Of a DNA stretch of 64,000 nucleotides, positions 17,901-27,500 are shown piece after piece (the first letter of the stretch is position 1; each line of letters opens with the position of its first letter). The translations under genes and the position numbers were made by a program. The stretch lies in contig JANQPA010000046.1 of the NCBI GenBank assembly GCA_028285545.1, forward strand, positions 1 through 64,000, in the 5' to 3' direction. Below the pieces are notes generated by a model. It was not told the origin of the DNA and made no database searches. It was given only the letters and a program-made list of their open reading frames with translations. The DNA comes from Saprospiraceae bacterium. Its GTDB lineage: Bacteria; Bacteroidota; Bacteroidia; Chitinophagales; Saprospiraceae.

Positions 17901-18233
17901 ACGGATGTCCCTCGATTATATTTCAATTCAACCAATAACACCCGAATGTCTTCGAGGTATGTTGAAGATGCTTCCTATATCCGGTTGAAAAATGTTACGC
18001 TCGGCTACAATTTTCCGGCTGCTACGATGGAACGCTTACCCTTCCAGTCGGCAAGATTATATGTGACGGGTACCAATTTGCTGACTTTTACCAATTACAG
18101 TGGCCTTGATCCCGAGGTCAACTCCTTCAATGTAAATGGTCCGGATATAAATACCAATCTGCACTTTGGTTTGGATTTATTCACTCCTCCTCAATTACGC
18201 CAGATCATTTTTGGACTTAACCTTGGTTTCTAA
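14937..18233 (+). CDS. SusC/RagA-type TonB-dependent outer-membrane transporter
   Basis: The 1098-residue protein has a signal peptide (1-27), an STN/secretin domain (about 35-100, 'IEKQTSFRFFYNEGDID'), a carboxypeptidase-regulatory-like domain (about 122-200, 'VIGRILDAENQESLIGVTI'), a plug ('GSVAKLSSEDIEALP' and 'LYVVDGVPV') and a 22-strand barrel ending in an aromatic residue ('LNLGF'). It imports an oligomer gathered by the SusD lipoprotein, energised by TonB. The STN domain ties it to the upstream FecR. No glycoside hydrolase follows; the downstream genes encode peptidase, deacylase and PLP enzymes, so the cargo is probably peptide-like. Confidence 0.97.
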   Translation: MAYKWRISWVVLLCLLANLLLPRLSMAQEEMLSVKLRNNNLREAFNKIEKQTSFRFFYNEGDIDRSVKVNASYNQEPLSSILDYLGDLAKLEFRVIDNNIYVKKRTLQPQITDSGTPPPANFDVIGRILDAENQESLIGVTIVVKGTSIGTVTDFEGNYTIKIPNENSILVFSYLGYETKEILVGTDREINVQMSLAATQLEEVLVVGYGSTQRQDFAGSVAKLSSEDIEALPVTSVDYALQGLASGVQVSANSGTPGGGIRVLVRGIRSINSSNEPLYVVDGVPVLSGSLEQENLGGEVQNLLAGLNPNDIESISVLKDASSTAIYGARGANGVVLITTKKGTTDGKTQIGLNFFTGYGEPVAKWDMLNAAQYREIINESRVNSGLSPFSDFGGNSDVDWQDVVNQTGVVSEYQANVRGGNTKTQYYISASYRDEKGAIIENQFRRGTFRANLNHAVNDKFSIGTSIALSRDLNQRQVSNNFLGPFGDAIVMNPNIAPFDELGNYVFSNIEGFPPGGNPVADARETRYDNQTTKMISNLNLNYTFSPELKFKVDLSYDYNQLIEDHFQPSITSAARSLAGPNFGNRGVFATAEVSTYVIEPVLNFEKLFGTDHKVSGLAGTTFQGRTGLASRIRGLGFGSSDQLTYINAAAETFATSSKVDYTFFSIFSRLGYTYKNKYVLNGTIRRDGSSRFGPNRKFGNFWAASLAWNFIEEPWMEKFKFLSFGKLRIGYGITGNDQIGDFRFLPGWSSGVYLGQSTLAPSQIANPDLTWEETATFDAGLEFGLFNDRITVSAGYFNSLTDGLLFDLPITGRTGFTEVLSNVGQIRNQGWEFDFSSFILNKQSLKWNVGFNISFVKNKIEELAIERPIAFAFAPTVVEVGQPIGTFRTFVFKGVNAVNGDAIFQDVNGDGDITTDDRAIVGGALPEFFGGLTNNITYKNFSLDVLVSFVQGVDLFNFQRWGVENFIPTGNKPAYFLDRWQNEGDITDVPRLYFNSTNNTRMSSRYVEDASYIRLKNVTLGYNFPAATMERLPFQSARLYVTGTNLLTFTNYSGLDPEVNSFNVNGPDINTNLHFGLDLFTPPQLRQIIFGLNLGF

Positions 18234-18251
18234 ACTTAAAATCGACAAGAA

Positions 18252-19589
18252 ATGAAACATAAATTGCTAATAGTTTCCATCATTTTGACACTTGCATCCT
18301 GTACTGAATTCCTGGAGCAAGAACCCACGACCATCCTGACAGATGACAGTGCAATTACAAATGAAGCCTCGGCCCAGGAAGCTGTTTTGGGAATGTATTC
18401 AAGTTTAAGAAGAAATGGGCATTATGGCATTTACCATGTTCTGGTACCGGACGTCTTATCAGATGTACTCCAGTCGAATAGTGCCCTTCCGAATATCAAT
18501 GAATTTGACAATAATGAGGTCTTGACTGAAAATGTATTTCTACAAAATATGTGGACAGATCCTTATTATTCAATTCTAACCGCCAATCATATCCTTGAGA
18601 AGATTCCGCCTATTACAAGTATTCCTATAGCAGCCAAAAGTAGGATGGTGGCAGAGGCTAAATTTATACGGGCCTTATCTCATTTCAATTTGACGCGCTT
18701 ATTTGGCGATATTCCTATTATTACCACTACCGATAAAACTGAAATTGAAAATACTCAGCGCCAGCCCGTATCAGAAGTCCTGAATCAAATTATTCAGGAT
18801 TTGGTAGATGCCGAAACAGATTTATTCGACAATCAGGAAGCAATAGGAAACTTTACCAGTAATGAGGCTTCTCGGGTATTGGCTACTAAAGCCGCAGCTT
18901 CCGCATTATTATCCAGAGTTTATTTATTTCGAGCAAGCTCTGGTGACTTTGATTTGATCATCAATAAAACTACTTCTGTTATTGAAAACTCTTTTTACGA
19001 GTTAGAGGAAGTATATGACGAAGCTTTTAGTGGAAGATCAAAAGAAACGATTTTTGAGGTTTATTATGCTCAGGATGAGCAAGCTCGTTTAAACCTTGAA
19101 TCCACTCCAGGAAATCAATTCAATTACGCCGTTACCAATGATTTTATTGCAGCATTTGAAGATGGCGATTTGCGGAAAGATTTTCTCTTGGTACCCTCCA
19201 TGTCCAGCTTTTATTCTATGAAATATGGAGCTCTTACCTCTCCTGCAGTTGTATTGCGATTGGCTGACATGTACCTGATGCGTGCTGAGGCTCGTGTACG
19301 TTCCGATAACCTGGAAGGTGGTTTGGAAGATCTAAATATAATACGGGAAAGGGCAGGATTAACTCTGCTGGAAAACCTCTCAAAAGAAGAACTCTTACTT
19401 GCTATAGAGAAAGAACGATTTATTGAATTTGCTTATGAAGGTTTACGGTTTGTAGACCTCAAACGCACGGGAAGGACTGATGCTGTTTTAGGGAGCCACA
19501 ATCCCAATTTTTGGCAATCGACAGATCAGCTTCTCCCTATTCCATTTTTAGAAGTAAACAATGGGTTAACCCAAAACCCAGGATATTGA
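18252..19589 (+). CDS. SusD/RagB-type outer-membrane lipoprotein
   Basis: The 445-residue protein has a lipoprotein signal with lipobox 'LASC' (Cys about 17) and the SusD helical repeat fold: 'ITNEASAQEAVLGMYSSLRR', 'AEAKFIRALSHFNLTRLFGDIP' and the C-terminal 'EKERFIEFAYEGLRFVDLKRTG'. It lies 18 bases after SusC and forms the surface lid of that transporter, binding the substrate. Length is on the short side of the family. Confidence 0.96.
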   Translation: MKHKLLIVSIILTLASCTEFLEQEPTTILTDDSAITNEASAQEAVLGMYSSLRRNGHYGIYHVLVPDVLSDVLQSNSALPNINEFDNNEVLTENVFLQNMWTDPYYSILTANHILEKIPPITSIPIAAKSRMVAEAKFIRALSHFNLTRLFGDIPIITTTDKTEIENTQRQPVSEVLNQIIQDLVDAETDLFDNQEAIGNFTSNEASRVLATKAAASALLSRVYLFRASSGDFDLIINKTTSVIENSFYELEEVYDEAFSGRSKETIFEVYYAQDEQARLNLESTPGNQFNYAVTNDFIAAFEDGDLRKDFLLVPSMSSFYSMKYGALTSPAVVLRLADMYLMRAEARVRSDNLEGGLEDLNIIRERAGLTLLENLSKEELLLAIEKERFIEFAYEGLRFVDLKRTGRTDAVLGSHNPNFWQSTDQLLPIPFLEVNNGLTQNPGY

Positions 19590-19607
19590 TTCATTTAAAA
19601 AAAAATA

Positions 19608-20522
19608 GTGATGAAAAAATTTCTAAGTAATTCTTTGGTCTTGGCCTTAGGTTTGGCCCTCCTTTCAACTTTTTCATGTGATAATGAGGATGATGGGCCA
19701 ATGTTTGATGTCAATTTTGCTAACACCACTCTCTCTTTTGCAGAAAATTCAGGGGATGTAACTGCTCAGGTAAACTTACCTGGAGGAGCACAGTCTAATG
19801 CCGTTACGGTAAATTATTCTCTTGGGGGGTCTGCCGTTCAAGGTACCGATTATAACATTACAGGCGCAGGTACTTTAACCATTCCAGCAAATTCCATTAC
19901 AGCAACTATTACCTTAAGTCTGATTGATAATATTGACGAAGATGGTGAAAAAACCATCGATATGACCATTACCAGCGTGAGCATCGACGGTACTCCAGTA
20001 CCTCAAACTGGAGGTGGACAATCTATTAGTATTGTTATTTCGGATGACGAATGTTCTCCATACATTGCAGGCACTTGGAATTATTCTGCCATTTATTTTT
20101 CCTTTTTACCTCCTGGAGGTGATGAAATTCCTGCTGATCAGGGAGGTCAAGGCTTACAACCCGAAAAGCTGGAGGATGGCTCTGCTAATCCTAGCTGGAC
20201 ACCAGGAACTCCAAGCATCGAAAATCCTCAATTTACAGGTACCATTGAAATCAGCGATTCATTAAACAACCGAGGGTATATTATTAGTGATGCTACCGTT
20301 GGACAGCTCTCCGGAGTAGGGCTAATGGGAGCAGGTACTCTTTTAGATAATTGTGGACAATTAAGTGTTCCGGATGGAGAAATATTACTGGCAGGAGCAT
20401 TTCCTGTAACCTTTACAGGCACCATTAATGAAGATGGAACGATTTCTGTGCAATGGTTCTACACTTTAGGAGATGGTTCAGGTAATGAAGTAGGTCGAGG
20501 CGAGGCCACCTTATCTAAATAG
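19608..20522 (+). CDS. Calx-beta domain lipoprotein
   Basis: The 304-residue protein has a lipoprotein signal ('LALLSTFSCDNEDD', Cys about 24). Residues about 33-145 form a Calx-beta-like immunoglobulin-fold domain with 'LSFAENSGDVTAQVNLPGG', 'GTDYNITGAGTLTIPA' and 'DNIDEDGEKTIDMTI'. The remainder is a beta-rich domain similar to those seen in SusE/SusF-position proteins. Its place directly after SusD suggests a surface accessory binding protein for the same ligand; the ligand is unknown. Confidence 0.85.
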   Translation: MMKKFLSNSLVLALGLALLSTFSCDNEDDGPMFDVNFANTTLSFAENSGDVTAQVNLPGGAQSNAVTVNYSLGGSAVQGTDYNITGAGTLTIPANSITATITLSLIDNIDEDGEKTIDMTITSVSIDGTPVPQTGGGQSISIVISDDECSPYIAGTWNYSAIYFSFLPPGGDEIPADQGGQGLQPEKLEDGSANPSWTPGTPSIENPQFTGTIEISDSLNNRGYIISDATVGQLSGVGLMGAGTLLDNCGQLSVPDGEILLAGAFPVTFTGTINEDGTISVQWFYTLGDGSGNEVGRGEATLSK

Positions 20523-20629
20523 CGGCTTATGTGAATTTCCAACTAAATACGAATGGACATTGTTTTGGTGCACCATGCGGTGTCCATTCGATCCTCATCT
20601 TTCATTTGATTACTAAACTTCTTTATTCA

Positions 20630-21970
20630 ATGAACGGATATTGTACCACTTTACTGTTCCTCATTTTCACTTATTGTGTATGCAGCACTTATGCACAAGA
20701 GAATGGTTTTATCCTCTTAAAAAATATGCGCATCATTGATGGTATTGCAGATGAAGCTATTGAAATGGGGAGCATCCTGATCAGAGATGGACGTATTGAG
20801 GCCATAAGTGATACAGTCATGCCAACACCTGATGGCGCAGAAGTATTAGATCTGGCCGGAAAAACAATTTTGCCTGGTTTTGTCAATATGCATGCTCATT
20901 TTTGGCCATTGGATCAACCTAATTATAGACCAGTCGCCAAACTGATGCTTGCTGGCGGGATTACTACTGCTTTTTCACTGGGAGATATCCAGCCTGAAAA
21001 ATTACAAGAGTTTCGTCAGAAGGTTAATGAAGGTAAGGAACTTGGGCCTACCATATACACGGTTGGTCCCTACTTTCAGGGAGGACAGGTAAGTGCTCGT
21101 TTCAGAGCTGTCAATACTGTTGAAGAAGCACTAGGTCTTTACAACGAATGGAAGGATAAAACGGAAGGGGTCAAATTTTATGTCAGTATCAATCAGGAGT
21201 GCTTTGATGCCGTACTTAAAGAAGCTCAAAAAGATGGGAAAATTGTTACAGCTCACTTGATGTCCATTACCACGGAGCATGCTATTGACATGGGGATCAA
21301 TGGGCTGGAACATGGCGTTTGGACCATTGACGAGTTGATTCCTAAAACCCAGGGAATGGGTAATTTTTGCCGCATTGCTTCCATGAATATGGATACCTCT
21401 GAGATGGAAAGGATCATCAATAAAATGGTAGACAATAAGGTATACGTTTGCCCCACCATCGTACCCATGGAAGCCTTATGGGCAGAAAGGGGCCCTTTTG
21501 TTCCCAATTGGCAGATCTATCTGGGTGATTCACTACGAATGAGGTATAATACCCCTAATACTCGCAACCAGGAATGTATGCCTGGTCTTTTCGAAAAACA
21601 AATGGAGTTTCTTCGCCGAATTTATAAAAAGGGAGGGCTAATTGTCACCGGAACTGATCCATTTTACCCAGACACTCCCCCTGGTTTTGACATTCATCGC
21701 GAAATGATCGCCCTCACTGAGGCTGGCCTTTCTAATATGGACGCAATTAAAGCCGCTACCATCAATGGAGCAATTGCTCTAAAAAGAGAAAAGGATTTTG
21801 GAAGTATTCAAGTTGGAAAAATGGCTGATCTGGCCATTATTGCTGGCAAGCCGGATTTAGATATCCAGGAAGTAGCCAATGTCATCAGTGTGATGAAAAA
21901 GGGAAGACTTTATAATACAGCACAACTAAGAACGGAATGTATTGGCGGAATCAAGATGACTAAAAAATAG
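20630..21970 (+). CDS. exported amidohydrolase family protein
   Basis: From ATG 20630 the protein has 446 residues and a signal peptide ending near 'STYAQ'; a longer in-frame start at 20531 would place the signal peptide internally. Metal-ligand motifs of the amidohydrolase superfamily are visible: 'GFVNMHAHFW' (HxH), later His residues in 'VTAHLMS' and 'GLEHGVW', and the Asp in 'GTDPFYP'. The C-terminal 'GSIQVGKMADLAIIAGKP' is typical of imidazolonepropionase/prolidase-like members. It should hydrolyse an amide or cyclic amide in the periplasm. It is part of the SusCD operon. Confidence 0.9.
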   Translation: MNGYCTTLLFLIFTYCVCSTYAQENGFILLKNMRIIDGIADEAIEMGSILIRDGRIEAISDTVMPTPDGAEVLDLAGKTILPGFVNMHAHFWPLDQPNYRPVAKLMLAGGITTAFSLGDIQPEKLQEFRQKVNEGKELGPTIYTVGPYFQGGQVSARFRAVNTVEEALGLYNEWKDKTEGVKFYVSINQECFDAVLKEAQKDGKIVTAHLMSITTEHAIDMGINGLEHGVWTIDELIPKTQGMGNFCRIASMNMDTSEMERIINKMVDNKVYVCPTIVPMEALWAERGPFVPNWQIYLGDSLRMRYNTPNTRNQECMPGLFEKQMEFLRRIYKKGGLIVTGTDPFYPDTPPGFDIHREMIALTEAGLSNMDAIKAATINGAIALKREKDFGSIQVGKMADLAIIAGKPDLDIQEVANVISVMKKGRLYNTAQLRTECIGGIKMTKK

Positions 21971-21991
21971 ACCTTTTTAAAAACAGAAAAA

Positions 21992-23362
21992 ATGAGTTTT
22001 TCAAAAAACATAAAATATCAAGCCTTGCGGTTTGCTCATGCCTGGCCAGGATTTTCATTCCTATTCATCCTTCTTTTGTTGCAAACTTGTTCTTCACTGC
22101 AGAAAGAAGATTCTCAGAATACTCTTGATCCCTATGACATTTGGGGAACTTTAGATCAGGTGGTAGGAGATGCTCCGGTGGTTGCCTTGGGTGAGCCTTC
22201 CCATTTTCTGGAAGGGATTCACGAATTCAACAAGGATATGTTTATGCATCTGGTAGAGAATAAGGGCTTTCGGGTTTTTTGCTTCGAGTCTTTTTGGGAA
22301 TTGGAATTTGCCCTAAAGGATTTTATGCAATCCGATCGGACAGAACTGACTTCTCTGGAACAATTTTATCTCAATGCTTTTTCCTCTAAACAAACTCGAG
22401 AATTTCTGCTGGCCATACGAGAATATAATCAGCAAAATCCTGAAGATCCAGTCTATATCATTGGGTATCAACCCGAACAGCCGGTTTCGGACACTAAAGC
22501 TATTTTTCGATTTTTTGAAGAATCATCCTTTGAAATGCCAGCTGAAATGAAATCCTTGTTCGATTTAACACCTACCCTCAAGGAAAACATGGAAAATGAT
22601 CTTGATGCAGTCATTCATGCCTCAGCCAAACGCAGAGAAGGAAAGCCTGCTTTCACAGAAGAAGAATATGAATCTGTTATGGAGGCCAGTGACTTATTTG
22701 GTCAATTTCTTCAGGAAAATAAAGCAGCCATTATTCAGGAAAAAGGAGAGAATGAATACGCAATTCTACAACAAAGAGCCATCAGCTTAAATGCCTATGG
22801 GAAAAACTGGATGAAAGAACTGAATAAGGCATTTGACCCAAACATTACCCCGGAAGAAACCAGGAGAATTTCTCAGTTCACCTATGAATTTGGAGATTCT
22901 CTCCGTGCGGAAATTTTTGAAACAACCATGAATACCCGATTAAAAGGTAAAAAAGCCATGATCTGGATGCATAATTGGCATGCCGCAAAGCGCGCTGAGC
23001 TTACAGGTGGTAATCCACAAAATGGTCACCCTCCTCTTGGCACTCGTTCTTTTGGCACCCAAATGCTGGAAAGTATTGGAGATGATTATGTGGTAATAGG
23101 TAGCGTAGTGGCTTGTTCGGATTGTGAATATGATAGAAGCCTCTCTATTGAGGATCGTTTCTATCAAAAATTTGACCAGGATACCGTAATGATTGATCTC
23201 AAAAATATTCCATCGGATATGGATGCTTTGCGCTTAAACGAAGAAGGCTCTTTCTGGGTACAGGCAGGTAGTTCCAACTTTGAAAACGTTAATCCTCCCT
23301 TACAATTTGATGCACTCTTGTATATAGCAAAATCAGAATTAACCATCGGGAAACCCAAATAA
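21992..23362 (+). CDS. erythromycin esterase-like lipoprotein
   Basis: The 456-residue protein has a lipoprotein-type signal ('LLLLQTCSS') and the erythromycin esterase (EreA/B-like) fold. Signatures are 'VVALGEPSHFLEGIHEFNKDM' (His and Glu of the active site), 'FCFESFWE' and 'MIWMHNWHAAK'. Known Ere enzymes open macrolactone rings, but most family members are of unknown specificity. It lies 21 bases after the amidohydrolase and one base before the next gene, inside the operon. Resistance should not be assumed from family alone. Confidence 0.88.
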   Translation: MSFSKNIKYQALRFAHAWPGFSFLFILLLLQTCSSLQKEDSQNTLDPYDIWGTLDQVVGDAPVVALGEPSHFLEGIHEFNKDMFMHLVENKGFRVFCFESFWELEFALKDFMQSDRTELTSLEQFYLNAFSSKQTREFLLAIREYNQQNPEDPVYIIGYQPEQPVSDTKAIFRFFEESSFEMPAEMKSLFDLTPTLKENMENDLDAVIHASAKRREGKPAFTEEEYESVMEASDLFGQFLQENKAAIIQEKGENEYAILQQRAISLNAYGKNWMKELNKAFDPNITPEETRRISQFTYEFGDSLRAEIFETTMNTRLKGKKAMIWMHNWHAAKRAELTGGNPQNGHPPLGTRSFGTQMLESIGDDYVVIGSVVACSDCEYDRSLSIEDRFYQKFDQDTVMIDLKNIPSDMDALRLNEEGSFWVQAGSSNFENVNPPLQFDALLYIAKSELTIGKPK

Positions 23363-23363
23363 A

Positions 23364-24557
23364 ATGAAGTCAAATCAACTAATTTTTAGATTGTTCATGG
23401 CCTTGCCTTTATTGGCCTTTATGACCTGTCTCTATGGTCAATCAGCTGAGGTTTACTCTGAAAAAGCCCTTAATGATTTTTCAACTTTATATCAAAAAAC
23501 TTTGGAAGAGAATGGCATGGTGGGGAGTATGATATGGATTATCAAGGATGGAAAAGTAGTATTAAAGGATCATTATGGATTGGCTAACAGAGAAAAAAAA
23601 CGACCGATGGATGATAATGCCATTTTCCATTGGGCTTCTATCACTAAGCCTTTTACTGCTATTGGCATTTTGCAACTGCGAGACCGGGGTTTACTTAGTT
23701 TGGATGATCCAGTTACTAAATACATTCCAGAACTCAGGCAGGTACATAATCCCTATGGCAGTATGGATAGCATTACCATCTATCAGCTTATGACTCATAG
23801 TGCAGGCTTCAGATCATCAACCTGGCCCTGGAGGGATCACAGTTGGCAACCTTTAAATGCCAAAACCTGGGAACAACTAGAGGCTTTATTTCCTTATACT
23901 CAAATCTTTTTTCCTCCAGGTTCAAAATGGCAATACTCCAACCCAGGCTTGGTATTTCTGGGCCGCATCATTGAACTGATTACTAACGATGATTTTGAAT
24001 ACTACATTCAAAAAAACATTTTTACGCCTCTTGGCATGCATAGTAGTTATTTTGATAAAGCACCATTTCATCTGCTTCCACAAGTTTGTCAAAGCTATAA
24101 TATTGACAAGGAGGGAAATATCAATCCGGCTATTTTTGATTTGGATACTGAGATTACGGTTTCCAATGGGGGGCTGAGTTCTACTTTTGGGGATATGATG
24201 AAATACCTCAATTTTCTGCTGGGAAATGGCGATTCCAAAAAGAATGATCAGATTTTAAACCGATCTACTGTAGAAAGTATGTTTGTTCCTCAATTACCTA
24301 CTGGCAGTACTTTAGGAGGTAGCGGCGAAGAATGGCAGGGCATTATGTATTATATCGAAGATATTTTTGACATGAAAATAGTGGGTCACAGCGGCTGGCA
24401 AAATGGATTTCATACCCACATGTATGTCGATCCCGAGCACAATCAGGCTTATTTAATTGGATATAATTCTACAAGCTCTAACAATAGCAAAACAGATAGG
24501 CTGATCAAGGAATATATTTTTAAAAATTTCTTTTTACCTGCCTGGAATAATGACTGA
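23364..24557 (+). CDS. serine hydrolase of the beta-lactamase/D-aminopeptidase family
   Basis: The 397-residue exported protein (signal to about 24) has the class C beta-lactamase-like signatures: Ser-Ile-Thr-Lys in 'HWASITKPFTA' (SxxK), 'WQYSNPG' (YxN) and 'VGHSGWQNG' in the KTG position. This family includes D-aminopeptidases, esterases and AmpC enzymes. The gene begins one base after the previous stop and its end overlaps the next start by 8 bases. Given D-amino-acid-related neighbours, a D-peptidase or esterase role is plausible. Confidence 0.92.
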   Translation: MKSNQLIFRLFMALPLLAFMTCLYGQSAEVYSEKALNDFSTLYQKTLEENGMVGSMIWIIKDGKVVLKDHYGLANREKKRPMDDNAIFHWASITKPFTAIGILQLRDRGLLSLDDPVTKYIPELRQVHNPYGSMDSITIYQLMTHSAGFRSSTWPWRDHSWQPLNAKTWEQLEALFPYTQIFFPPGSKWQYSNPGLVFLGRIIELITNDDFEYYIQKNIFTPLGMHSSYFDKAPFHLLPQVCQSYNIDKEGNINPAIFDLDTEITVSNGGLSSTFGDMMKYLNFLLGNGDSKKNDQILNRSTVESMFVPQLPTGSTLGGSGEEWQGIMYYIEDIFDMKIVGHSGWQNGFHTHMYVDPEHNQAYLIGYNSTSSNNSKTDRLIKEYIFKNFFLPAWNND

Positions 24558-25536
24558 TCCAATTTCAAAATATCGATCTATTGGAAGGGTAAATTTAGCA
24601 CCTCTATTTACACCTATTGAGCCTTGCAGCCGTATTAGGGCACTGGTTCCGGAATTACCTGAACTATACATTAAAAGAGATGATTTTATTGGATCCCTGG
24701 TATGGGGCAATAAGGTTCGGAAGTTGGAATATTCGCTGTATGACGCTAGGCAAAAAAAGGCGGATACCATCCTCACCTATGGTGGCATCCAATCCAATCA
24801 TGCCCGAATTACGGCACAGGTAGCTCGCAGAATGGGTTTTGATTGCGTTTTGGTATTGAATGGCGATCCACCAGAAAAGCCCTCAGCCAATTTTTTGATT
24901 GATAAAATTTTGGGCGTGCAGATCCATTACGTTGCTGACCGGACCGAACGGAACCCCAAAATGATGGCGCTTGCTGATGAGCTTAAATCAAAAGGAAAGA
25001 ATCCTTATTGTATTCCTTTGGGTGCCTCTGATCATATTGGCTCATTTGGTTTTGTAAAAGCAATGGAAGAAATTATTCAGCAGGAACAGGAAATGGGCTT
25101 CCAGTTTGACTATATCATTCACGGAGGATCATCAGGAGGTACTCAGGCAGGACTGGTCGTAGGACAAAAAATATTTAACAGGAATCCCTTAAAAATCATA
25201 AGTATCAGCGCGGATGATAGTGAAGCTGAAATAAAAGGATATCTAATGCGGGCCATTAATCCCATGCTGGATTTTCTCGGAATACCTGAATCAATTAATG
25301 AAAATGAGCTTTTGGTTGATGATGAACAATTTGGTGAAGGATACGCCATTCCTACTCCACTTTCTTCCTGGGCTACCGACCAGTTTGCCCTGGTTGAAGG
25401 AATCACGCTGGATGCTACCTATACTGCAAAAACTGCTGCTGCCATCATCGATTATGCTCGTAAAGGTCGGTTTAAATCCACTGACAAAGTTCTTTTCTGG
25501 CATACAGGAGGCCTGCTAAATCTTTTTAAATCATGA
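24550..25536 (+). CDS. PLP-dependent D-cysteine desulfhydrase / ACC deaminase-like enzyme
   Basis: The 328-residue protein has no signal peptide and should be cytoplasmic. 'VWGNKVRKLEY' gives the PLP lysine (Lys55), 'YGGIQSNHARITAQVARRMG' is the family Asn-His motif, and 'HGGSSGGTQAGL' binds phosphate. This fold-type II group includes D-cysteine desulfhydrase, ACC deaminase and D-amino-acid ammonia lyases. It overlaps both neighbours (8 and 4 bases), so it is translationally coupled inside the locus and likely deaminates an imported amino acid. Confidence 0.92.
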   Translation: MTDPISKYRSIGRVNLAPLFTPIEPCSRIRALVPELPELYIKRDDFIGSLVWGNKVRKLEYSLYDARQKKADTILTYGGIQSNHARITAQVARRMGFDCVLVLNGDPPEKPSANFLIDKILGVQIHYVADRTERNPKMMALADELKSKGKNPYCIPLGASDHIGSFGFVKAMEEIIQQEQEMGFQFDYIIHGGSSGGTQAGLVVGQKIFNRNPLKIISISADDSEAEIKGYLMRAINPMLDFLGIPESINENELLVDDEQFGEGYAIPTPLSSWATDQFALVEGITLDATYTAKTAAAIIDYARKGRFKSTDKVLFWHTGGLLNLFKS

Positions 25537-27464
25537 TTTACAACAAAATTGATGAGATAATTCATAGAGGGAAATCCTTACCCGTCTTACTTTTGATCCT
25601 TAGCTGCTCAATCAGTGCTGCAGGTCAAATCGCTGGTTTGGATATAAGCAGGGAGTTCAAAAAAGCTTATTTGAATGAAACTCGTTCCTTAGATGGCCAA
25701 CCCGGTGTAAATTATTGGCAAAATCATACCCAATATCAAATTAAGGCTAAGGTTTTTCCAGCCACCAGTACTCTGGAAGGACAGGCGGAAATCACCTATT
25801 TCAATAATAGCCCTGATACCCTTTCTCAAATTGTATTTCATATTTATCAGGATTTATTAAAGAAAGGAGTTCAAAAGGATTACAATGTTCCTGCGGAAGA
25901 TATTCATGAAGGAGTTGTGTTTACGAATTTTTTAGTCAATGGAGAAAAAATAAATATAGAAGACCCCAGGGTCATTCGCAGACGTGGAACTGTTTTATAC
26001 TTAGGTCTTAATGAAGATTTAATTCCAGGTGAAAAAATCAATTTTTCTATTGGCTGGTCCTTCCATATACCTGAAAAATTTCACCTGCGGATGGGTAAGG
26101 GCGATGAAAGCTCCTGGTTCATTGCCTATTGGTATCCTCAAATAGCCGTCTATGATGACATCAATGGCTGGGATACTTTCCCATATGAAGGAATGAAAGA
26201 ATTTTATCTGGACCCAGCTTCATTTGAGGTAGAAATAGAAGCTCCAAATACCTTTGGAGTTTGGGCGGGAGCAGAACATCTAAATCCAGAGGAGGTTTAT
26301 CAGGCTTCCTTTATTAAAAAAATAGAAGAAGCTTATGCATCCGATGAAGTACACCGCTTGATTACAGCAGAAGACATCAAAGCTGGCAAACAACCTTTTT
26401 TGAGAAATACCCCAACTCTGAAGTGGAAGTTTCGGGCCGAACGAAGCCCTGATTTTGCCTTCACCTTTAGTGATCATTATCTCTGGGACGCAGCGGGAAT
26501 AACGGTGAAGGATGGAAGACGTATTAAAGTCAATGCAGTATATAGGGAAATAGCAGAGGATTTTCAGAGGATGGCCAAAATGACATGTATTGCTATTGAT
26601 CATTTTTCAAATAATTTACCAGGGGTGCCCTATCCATATCCCCTCATGACAGTGGTCCACGGTGTTAATGATAATACTTCCGGAGGCATGGAATTCCCAA
26701 TGATCTGTAATAATCCAGCCTCTTTGGATCAGGGAAGATCAGTGGATATTGCAAGCCATGAAATTGCTCATATTTATTTTCCATTTTATGTGTTGACCAA
26801 TGAAAGGCGCTATGCCTGGATGGATGAAGGATGGGCGGCTATGCTCCCAATGGAATATATGAAAGAAGTAGCTCCCTCTACCGATCGCCTGGCCAAATAT
26901 ACCCGGCAGCTGTCACAGTTCATATTTGGATATCAGTCAGATCTGCCAATTATGGTGCCCACTTATAATTTAAGCAGTTACACCTATTTCGGAGGAGCCT
27001 ACTCAAAACCAGCCCTGGCCTATTATTATTTGCAGGAAGAATTGGGAAAAGAATTATTTCAAAAATCACTACAAGAATTTATTCATCGCTGGAAATTTAA
27101 ACACCCGATTCCCTATGATTTCTTTTTCACCTTTAATCAGGTTTCCGGAAAGGACTTGGATTGGTTTTGGAATTCCTGGTTTTTTCAATCCGGAATACCA
27201 GATTTAGCCATTGGAGAGACTGAAATGACAGATGGAGGATTCATGGTACAAATTATCAATAAGGGCTCTTTACCGGTACCTGTTGAATTGGAACTCAGCT
27301 ATAAAAATGGGAAAAAGGATAAGCAAAGCAAAACAATTGGTATATGGGCCGATGGGAAAAAATCCGTCTGGATAAAAACCGACAAAGACTTAAAATCCAT
27401 TCGCCTAGGTGGACCCTATGTTCCTGACCTAAATCCAGATGATAATTATAAAGCCATTCATTGA
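25533..27464 (+). CDS. M1-family metallopeptidase
   Basis: The 643-residue exported protein has the gluzincin signature HEIAH at 409-413 with the third zinc ligand Glu432 in 'WMDEGWA' (HExxH-x18-E). A GAMEN-like loop reads 'TSGGMEFPM'. An N-terminal beta-sheet domain precedes the catalytic domain and a short C-terminal beta domain follows. It should act as an aminopeptidase in the periplasm. The ATG overlaps the preceding stop (ATGA). Confidence 0.95.
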   Translation: MIYNKIDEIIHRGKSLPVLLLILSCSISAAGQIAGLDISREFKKAYLNETRSLDGQPGVNYWQNHTQYQIKAKVFPATSTLEGQAEITYFNNSPDTLSQIVFHIYQDLLKKGVQKDYNVPAEDIHEGVVFTNFLVNGEKINIEDPRVIRRRGTVLYLGLNEDLIPGEKINFSIGWSFHIPEKFHLRMGKGDESSWFIAYWYPQIAVYDDINGWDTFPYEGMKEFYLDPASFEVEIEAPNTFGVWAGAEHLNPEEVYQASFIKKIEEAYASDEVHRLITAEDIKAGKQPFLRNTPTLKWKFRAERSPDFAFTFSDHYLWDAAGITVKDGRRIKVNAVYREIAEDFQRMAKMTCIAIDHFSNNLPGVPYPYPLMTVVHGVNDNTSGGMEFPMICNNPASLDQGRSVDIASHEIAHIYFPFYVLTNERRYAWMDEGWAAMLPMEYMKEVAPSTDRLAKYTRQLSQFIFGYQSDLPIMVPTYNLSSYTYFGGAYSKPALAYYYLQEELGKELFQKSLQEFIHRWKFKHPIPYDFFFTFNQVSGKDLDWFWNSWFFQSGIPDLAIGETEMTDGGFMVQIINKGSLPVPVELELSYKNGKKDKQSKTIGIWADGKKSVWIKTDKDLKSIRLGGPYVPDLNPDDNYKAIH

Positions 27465-27500
27465 TTAGGATAATTTTTCCGAAATGAAAAAGCACTTATT

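Noticed and set aside
23364-24557. Serine hydrolase as an antibiotic-resistance beta-lactamase
   Set aside because: The SxxK and YxN motifs are shared by D-aminopeptidases and esterases, and the operon context favours peptide metabolism.
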